From NCBI GenBank assembly GCA_019120675.1, contig DWUQ01000192.1, forward strand, positions 1 to 11,021: a stretch of DNA of 11,021 nucleotides, read 5' to 3'. Under the pieces are notes generated by a model. It had not been told where the DNA came from. It saw nothing but the letters and a program-made list of their open reading frames with translations, and searched no databases. Source of the DNA: Candidatus Paenalcaligenes intestinipullorum (lineage in GTDB: Bacteria > Pseudomonadota > Gammaproteobacteria > Burkholderiales > Burkholderiaceae_B). Position numbers and translations under genes: made by a program. Positions 7,307 through 11,021 of the stretch are shown here, piece by piece. How positions within the stretch are numbered: the stretch's first letter is position 1; every line of letters starts with the position of its first letter.

Positions 7307-7312
7307 CGAGTT

Positions 7313-8161
7313 ATGTGGAAAGCCTTTTTTATACTTTCGGTGCTCCTCTGTGCATTATGCGCACTATATTGGGGATTGCCTCGATCATGGCGTTCTTGGT
7401 GTCAACGCAAAGCGCATTTTGAGCAGCACACCCATCAGCACTACGAGTCCATGTATGTGTTTCTAGATCTCAATGCCTTTCGCCAGCGGAGTAATTGGAT
7501 TGTTGTGCTGGTTTTCTTGATGGTGTGGTGGCTGTTAGGTAGTTTCTGGTTAGCGTTGATCAGCCCGTTGCTGGTGCTTATGCTTTGGGCCGTGTGGGTA
7601 CGACGGCAACAGCGTCAGCGTCTACGTAAGCTGCAACAACAGTTGCCGGATTTTGTACACGCTATGGCCAGTACAGTGGGGGCTGGGGTAGGTGTAGCGC
7701 TCGCGTTTCAGCAATTGAGCAAACAAATGGCCCAGCCCTTACGCAATGAGTTGGAGCTGTGTTTAGCTCAGCAACGTTTGGGTTTGAGTTTCGAGGACGC
7801 ATTACAGAGCTTTGGGCAGCGTTTGCCTTTTGAGGGGCCGAGTCTATTAACCGCTGCGATTCAACTTAGCCATCAAAGTGGTGGGCGCTTAAGTGAGGTA
7901 CTGATTCAATTAGCGGATAGCCTGCGTACTCAATGGAATCTTGAACAAAAAGTTCGAGCCCTAACCTCTCAAGCCGTTCTGCAGGCCTGGGTGATGGCTG
8001 CGATGCCTTTTTTATTGCTCTTAGTGCTGACATTCATTCAACCCACATTAATGCATCCTATTTGGCACACCACGACGGGGTGGTTGGTCTTGGGGGCAAT
8101 GATTCTCTTGGAGTATTGTGGTTTAAGAATGTTGCTGAATATTGCAGCTGTAAAGGTGTAA
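7313..8161 (+). CDS. tadB: TadB inner-membrane platform protein
   Basis: The protein has 282 residues from ATG 7313. Membrane segments are seen at about 4-22, 63-96 (two close spans) and 226-244 plus 254-275 at the C-terminus. Between them lies a cytoplasmic type II secretion F domain (about 110-225): LQQQLPDFVHAMASTVGAGV, ALAFQQLSKQM, LGLSFEDALQSFGQRLP, AAIQLSHQSGGRLSEVLIQL and LEQKVRALTSQA. These are the characteristic T2SSF helices, including the hydrophobic-Gly-Gly-x-Leu pattern near SGGRL (189-193). With TadC it forms the platform that transmits CpaF conformational change to the pilin. The N-terminal cytoplasmic part is shorter than in many TadB proteins. Its stop is 2 bases before the TadC start. 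Upstream extension to 7268 (MFPHRG) cannot be fully excluded. Confidence 0.88.
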   Translation: MWKAFFILSVLLCALCALYWGLPRSWRSWCQRKAHFEQHTHQHYESMYVFLDLNAFRQRSNWIVVLVFLMVWWLLGSFWLALISPLLVLMLWAVWVRRQQRQRLRKLQQQLPDFVHAMASTVGAGVGVALAFQQLSKQMAQPLRNELELCLAQQRLGLSFEDALQSFGQRLPFEGPSLLTAAIQLSHQSGGRLSEVLIQLADSLRTQWNLEQKVRALTSQAVLQAWVMAAMPFLLLLVLTFIQPTLMHPIWHTTTGWLVLGAMILLEYCGLRMLLNIAAVKV

Positions 8162-8163
8162 TT

Positions 8164-9024
8164 ATGTGGCTCTGGGTGTTTTTAATCAGTGTGATGTTAT
8201 GTGTGTGGGGCAGTTGTTTCTGGGGGCTGCAAAAGTTCTCTACCCACTGGTGGCCAAAGATCAAAGTATATCGTCACACGAATCACGATTCAGGATTTAA
8301 TTTAAGTGCTGTGTTAGGACGGGGGGTGTGGCGTTTTGTGCCTTGGCAGTGGCGCACTCGCTTACAAGGATGGGTTTTTGCCCTAGAGGCGTCTCAGAGT
8401 GAAGCGTTAGCGCAGCGTTTGCTCGGTAAGTCTTTGTTGTGCAGTGGACTGTTACTCGGCGTGCTCAGCTATGTGTATCAGTCGCTTTGGCTCTGGTTGT
8501 GGTGGCCAGTAGTGGGTTTAGCGAGTGCTGCGGTTTTAATTTTAAAGCGCTATCGTTTGTTGCAGCAGCACCTGCATACACAACGTTGTCAGGTCGCCTT
8601 CTTTCTGGATTTATTAGGATTGGCTGTGGAGTCTGGCTTAGGAGTGAGTGCGGCTTTACAGCAAACGACCGCTGTTTTACCAGATGGTTTTTTGAAAGAC
8701 AATCTTTATCGCACTTTATCGAGCTTGCAGGCTGGGCAGTCTCGAGAACAAAGCTTACGCGATATGGCCGAGCGTAGTCGTTTACCTGAGCTCCACCGTT
8801 TAGTCAGTGCAATTGAACACAGTGTTCAGACTGGTAGTAGTTTAGGGGCTGTGTTGCGTGCGCAAGCCGAGCAATGCCGTAGCGAGCGTTTTTTGCAAGC
8901 TGAGAAAAAAGCAATGGAAGCTCCGGTAAAAATGCTGCTTCCAATGGTGAGCTGCATTTTTCCATGTACATTTTTGGTGTTGCTGTATCCCATCGTTCAT
9001 CAGGTTTTACAGGCTCCTTGGTGA
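8164..9024 (+). CDS. tadC: TadC inner-membrane platform protein
   Basis: The protein has 286 residues from ATG 8164, with AAAGGTG at 8152-8158 as the ribosome binding site. The frame is open further upstream to 8062, but that part lies inside tadB. Membrane segments lie at about 3-20, 90-105, 107-126 and 257-278. The T2SSF domain (about 143-270) is recognised by VAFFLDLLGLAVESGLGVSA, the SLQAGQSREQSLRDMAERS region, LVSAIEHSVQTGSSLGAVLR, and the typical TadC end EKKAMEAPVKMLLPM followed by IFPCTFLVLLYP. It is the second platform subunit and pairs with TadB. Both proteins begin MW plus a hydrophobic run and share the fold, consistent with ancient duplication in the family. Confidence 0.88.
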   Translation: MWLWVFLISVMLCVWGSCFWGLQKFSTHWWPKIKVYRHTNHDSGFNLSAVLGRGVWRFVPWQWRTRLQGWVFALEASQSEALAQRLLGKSLLCSGLLLGVLSYVYQSLWLWLWWPVVGLASAAVLILKRYRLLQQHLHTQRCQVAFFLDLLGLAVESGLGVSAALQQTTAVLPDGFLKDNLYRTLSSLQAGQSREQSLRDMAERSRLPELHRLVSAIEHSVQTGSSLGAVLRAQAEQCRSERFLQAEKKAMEAPVKMLLPMVSCIFPCTFLVLLYPIVHQVLQAPW

Positions 9025-9051
9025 AAGCGGGCTAGTTGAAGAGAGTACAAA

Positions 9052-9417
9052 ATGTCCAATAAAACAGAACCGTTTCCACATTTATGTTTAAGTGGCTTAC
9101 ATTGGCACGTAGCCCTACGTTTTTCACAACGATTGCTGGGGTTAAGCTATTACCGTGTAGAGCAGACCAAACAACTCGCTTTGCTGTTTCCAAACTGTCA
9201 GTGGGTACATAGCTTTGGCCTACGTCATCGTTTTTTCGTGGTCTTGTTATCTGCGGACTGGCACATCATTAAAAGCAGAGTTGTAGAGCCGAACCAAGTG
9301 CACGGAGACAGTCAAGCCTCCCATGCACTTGAGCTTCCTTTTCGTTTTCAACTTTTGCCCCCGGTAGAATTACAAAAGCAAGTGCACGAGAAATGTCGTG
9401 GTTGGCGTTTCCATTAA
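9052..9417 (+). CDS. DUF192 (UPF0127)-like protein, divergent
   Basis: The protein has 121 residues. It carries a worn version of the DUF192 pattern: RLLGLSYY (27-34), LALLFPNCQWVHSFGLRH (42-59), FFVVLL (61-66) for the usual 'DvvFld' strand, VVEPNQV (77-83) and HALELP (91-96) for the usual 'vLElp'. No signal peptide or membrane segment is visible, so it is probably cytosolic. DUF192 genes are sometimes found with tad genes, but their function is not established to my knowledge. Compared with the usual family, the Met/Asp of 'MRFpiDvvF' reads L-RHRFFVVL, so key polar positions differ. ATG 9052 follows tadC by 27 bp and has only a weak purine-rich site (GAAGAGAG), so expression may be low or depend on read-through from tadC. 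It is the last + strand gene and its stop is 20 bp from the convergent thrB stop. Confidence 0.65.
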   Translation: MSNKTEPFPHLCLSGLHWHVALRFSQRLLGLSYYRVEQTKQLALLFPNCQWVHSFGLRHRFFVVLLSADWHIIKSRVVEPNQVHGDSQASHALELPFRFQLLPPVELQKQVHEKCRGWRFH

Positions 9418-9437
9418 TCGGTTTGGTTGGCTGAACT

Positions 9438-10409
9438 TTAGGGTAAAGCAGGAATAGGTTGGGTACGACGCTCAGTCAGTATACGTTCAAAATGCTTGGG
9501 GTCGTGTGGCTTAAGCGTTTGCGCTGGACGTGGGCGATAAAAGTCATTTAGACGTGAGATCCAAAAGCGTAGCGCTGCGGCTTGAAGCATAGTTGGCCAA
9601 GCGTCGCGTTCGGCATCCGTAAAAGGGCGAACCTGATGATAGCCCTCTAACCAAGCGCTTAATGTGTCGTGTTGCAAGCTACCAGTTGGGCGGTGAATGC
9701 ACCAGTCGTTGACACTGACCGCCACATCAAACAGCCAACGGTCACACCCTGCAAAATAAAAATCAATAAAACCGCCCATGACAGGCGTGTCATAAGTGCC
9801 CGCGAACAGCACGTTATCGCGAAACAAATCACAGTGTGAGGGGCCTTTGGGCAGGGCAGCGTAGACAGCTGAATTGGCAAAACCCTGCTGTTCGTTGAGT
9901 ACCTGAGTTAACAGTTGTTGTTGAGCAGGGGTTAAAAATTCCAGCAAGGTGGGAGCGGTTTTTTGCCACCACTCCAAACCACGTAGATTGGGCTGTTGTA
10001 GCGTAAAGTCGGCGGCTGCTAGATGCGTACGTGCTAAGGTAGCGCCCGCTAAACGGCAGTGTTCAGGGCTAGGTTCGGGCTCATAGCCACCCTCTAAGCG
10101 GGTGACAATCGAGGTGGGTTTGTTGTGGAAGGTGGTAATGCGCTGATCCATACCTTTTAGGCTTTGAGGTTGTGGGATCGGTAAGCCTTGTTTGGCAAGA
10201 TAGTGCATTAACTCAATATAAAAGGGCAGTTGCTCGTGTGTGAGCACTTCAAACAAGGTGAGCACGTATTCACCTTGAGTGGTGGTGAGGAAGTAATTTG
10301 TGTTCTCGATGCCGGCTGTGATGCCGCGTAACGACACCAATTCGCCGATATCGTATTGATCTAACAAAGTTCGTGCGTCGTCGTTGGAAACCGGGGTAAA
10401 AACAGCCAT
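9438..10409 (-). CDS. thrB: Homoserine kinase, APH-fold (ThrB)
   Basis: The protein has 323 residues from ATG 10409. It phosphorylates L-homoserine with ATP in threonine synthesis, in the cytoplasm. The sequence matches the aminoglycoside-phosphotransferase-like ThrB family rather than the GHMP type: MAVFTPVS at the start, ITAGIENTNYFL (30-41), GEYVLTLFE (46-54), LPIPQPQ (76-82), the catalytic loop SHCDLFRDNVLF (191-202) with Asp194 and Asn199, and the metal-binding DFYFAG stretch starting at Asp216 (GFIDFYFAG). The length is normal for the family. Reading from TTG at 10421 would add MLLH; ATG 10409 is preferred because homologues begin M-x-VFT. No Shine-Dalgarno sequence is seen; the leader is very T-rich on the coding strand. 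Its 3' end faces the pilus operon. Confidence 0.93.
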   Translation of the reverse strand: MAVFTPVSNDDARTLLDQYDIGELVSLRGITAGIENTNYFLTTTQGEYVLTLFEVLTHEQLPFYIELMHYLAKQGLPIPQPQSLKGMDQRITTFHNKPTSIVTRLEGGYEPEPSPEHCRLAGATLARTHLAAADFTLQQPNLRGLEWWQKTAPTLLEFLTPAQQQLLTQVLNEQQGFANSAVYAALPKGPSHCDLFRDNVLFAGTYDTPVMGGFIDFYFAGCDRWLFDVAVSVNDWCIHRPTGSLQHDTLSAWLEGYHQVRPFTDAERDAWPTMLQAAALRFWISRLNDFYRPRPAQTLKPHDPKHFERILTERRTQPIPALP

Positions 10410-10427
10410 ATGCAGGAGCAAATAATA

Positions 10428-10473
10428 AAAAATTAAAAAAGGGCGAAAGCGCTACTGTACCGTATTCAGCGCT
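10428..10473 (-). terminator. Possible weak terminator or leader hairpin upstream of thrB
   Basis: On the - strand, AGCGCT (10473-10468) can pair with AGCGCT (10453-10448) across a 14-nt loop. Seven bases later comes a T-rich tract, TTTTTTAATTTTT, from 10440 down to 10428. The gap between stem and T-run is longer than in a standard intrinsic terminator, and AGCGCT is self-complementary, so this may be chance. If real, it would reduce read-through from the membrane-protein gene into thrB or fold in the thrB leader. Confidence 0.3.
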
Positions 10474-10536
10474 CTAAGCGTTGCGTTAAAGCAGACAGCC
10501 TAGATAAAAGACAATGACAAGACTACCGCTCTGAAG

Positions 10537-11021
10537 CTAGCTCAGAGAATCAGTTTCAGTCTCTGTGTTGGCGGGGCTGGACTCCGTAAACGTGGTGACA
10601 TAGCAATAATACAAAGCAGGCATGGCCAACGCTAACAACACGGTGTCTTTGAGAATTTGTATCGATACATTTACTGTCATGTTACCCGTCATGGGGATCA
10701 GGCTCATGAGCCAGCTTACCAAGAATAAGGCACCAAAAAAGCTTATACAAGGCACCGTATTGATGTAGATGGCTTTCAGAGAAAGCTTGATTGCTGCCCA
10801 TACGGGCAGTTGATTCCATCCCATTAGTGGAATAGCATTAATGGTCAGCGCGAGTAGTATCATCAAGCCATAAATAACCGCTTTAATGGTGCCCCCATAC
10901 AGCTGCAGGATTTCCTCTGTACTGCTTGGGTCCGAGGGCAGTTCACTAGGTGGAAAGGCAAAGGTCACCACGATGGCGATAATCATTGATAGCGCTAAAA
11001 AAGCCAAATAAAAGCGCAAGC
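10537..11021 (-). CDS. Multi-pass membrane protein, BPSS1780-like (5' end cut off)
   Basis: About 160 residues are visible, ending at TAG (10539-10537), with the 5' end at or beyond the window edge. There is an in-frame ATG at 11019, but the first visible residues (MRFYLAFLALSMIIAIVV) are themselves a membrane segment that could be internal. Four hydrophobic segments are seen, at about 2-22, 45-67, 92-112 and 126-144 of the visible part. The stretch LPVWAAIKLSLKAIYINTVP (71-90) resembles the cytoplasmic loop of the BPSS1780 family, a group of membrane proteins of unknown function that I associate with thrB in betaproteobacteria. The C-terminal tail is acidic and Ser/Thr-rich (TETETDSLS). It lies upstream of thrB in the same direction with a gap of 127 bp and may be cotranscribed. 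The family call is moderate. Confidence 0.6.
   Translation of the reverse strand, partial: LRFYLAFLALSMIIAIVVTFAFPPSELPSDPSSTEEILQLYGGTIKAVIYGLMILLALTINAIPLMGWNQLPVWAAIKLSLKAIYINTVPCISFFGALFLVSWLMSLIPMTGNMTVNVSIQILKDTVLLALAMPALYYCYVTTFTESSPANTETETDSLS

Noticed and set aside
9436..9448. Hairpin CTTTA-GGG-TAAAG between the convergent ends of the DUF192-like gene and thrB, as a shared terminator
   Set aside because: The stem is five AT-rich pairs with no T-run on either strand, too weak to call.
9659..9880. Open frame of 73 codons on the - strand within thrB
   Set aside because: It is out of frame with the clear ThrB reading, which includes the catalytic loop over the same bases. It has no domain or ribosome site.

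Overview
The window is a fragment of a bacterial chromosome, most likely from a betaproteobacterium (Burkholderiales, perhaps Alcaligenaceae) of moderate GC. The taxonomic guess rests on an APH-fold homoserine kinase (ThrB) next to a gene resembling the BPSS1780 membrane family, a pairing I associate with betaproteobacteria. TTA-rich codon use argues against a high-GC member. This is inference; no rRNA or other marker is present.

Layout. Positions 3-110 are the 3' end of a fumarylacetoacetate-hydrolase-family gene. An 81-bp gap holds an intrinsic terminator whose descending arm also carries the Shine-Dalgarno sequence of the next gene. From 192 to 9417 there are ten closely packed + strand genes forming a tad (tight adherence, type IVb/Flp pilus) operon: Flp prepilin, TadG-like protein, TadE-like pseudopilin, a secreted protein of unknown function, CpaB/RcpC, CpaC/RcpA secretin, an FHA-CpaF/TadA ATPase fusion, TadB, TadC and a DUF192-like protein. 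Neighbouring genes overlap or are a few bases apart, apart from a 27-bp gap before the last one. On the - strand, convergent with the operon, lie thrB (9438-10409) and, upstream of it, the 3' part of a multi-pass membrane protein gene that runs off the window at 11021.

How the parts fit. Flp is the main pilin, and the TadE- and TadG-like proteins are probable minor or initiating components. CpaF supplies ATP hydrolysis on the cytoplasmic face, TadB and TadC form the inner-membrane platform, CpaB bridges the periplasm, and the CpaC secretin is the outer-membrane channel. No TadV/CpaA prepilin peptidase, TadZ/CpaE localisation ATPase, TadD or pilotin lipoprotein is encoded here, so these must be elsewhere or be replaced. 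The FHA module on CpaF lacks the usual phosphothreonine-contacting residues.

Most of the window is a recognisable, compact tad locus rather than a new system. The points most worth a second look are the terminator/Shine-Dalgarno overlap before the pilin gene, the degenerate FHA-CpaF fusion with no TadZ, the unassigned secreted protein inside the operon, and the divergent DUF192-like protein at its end.
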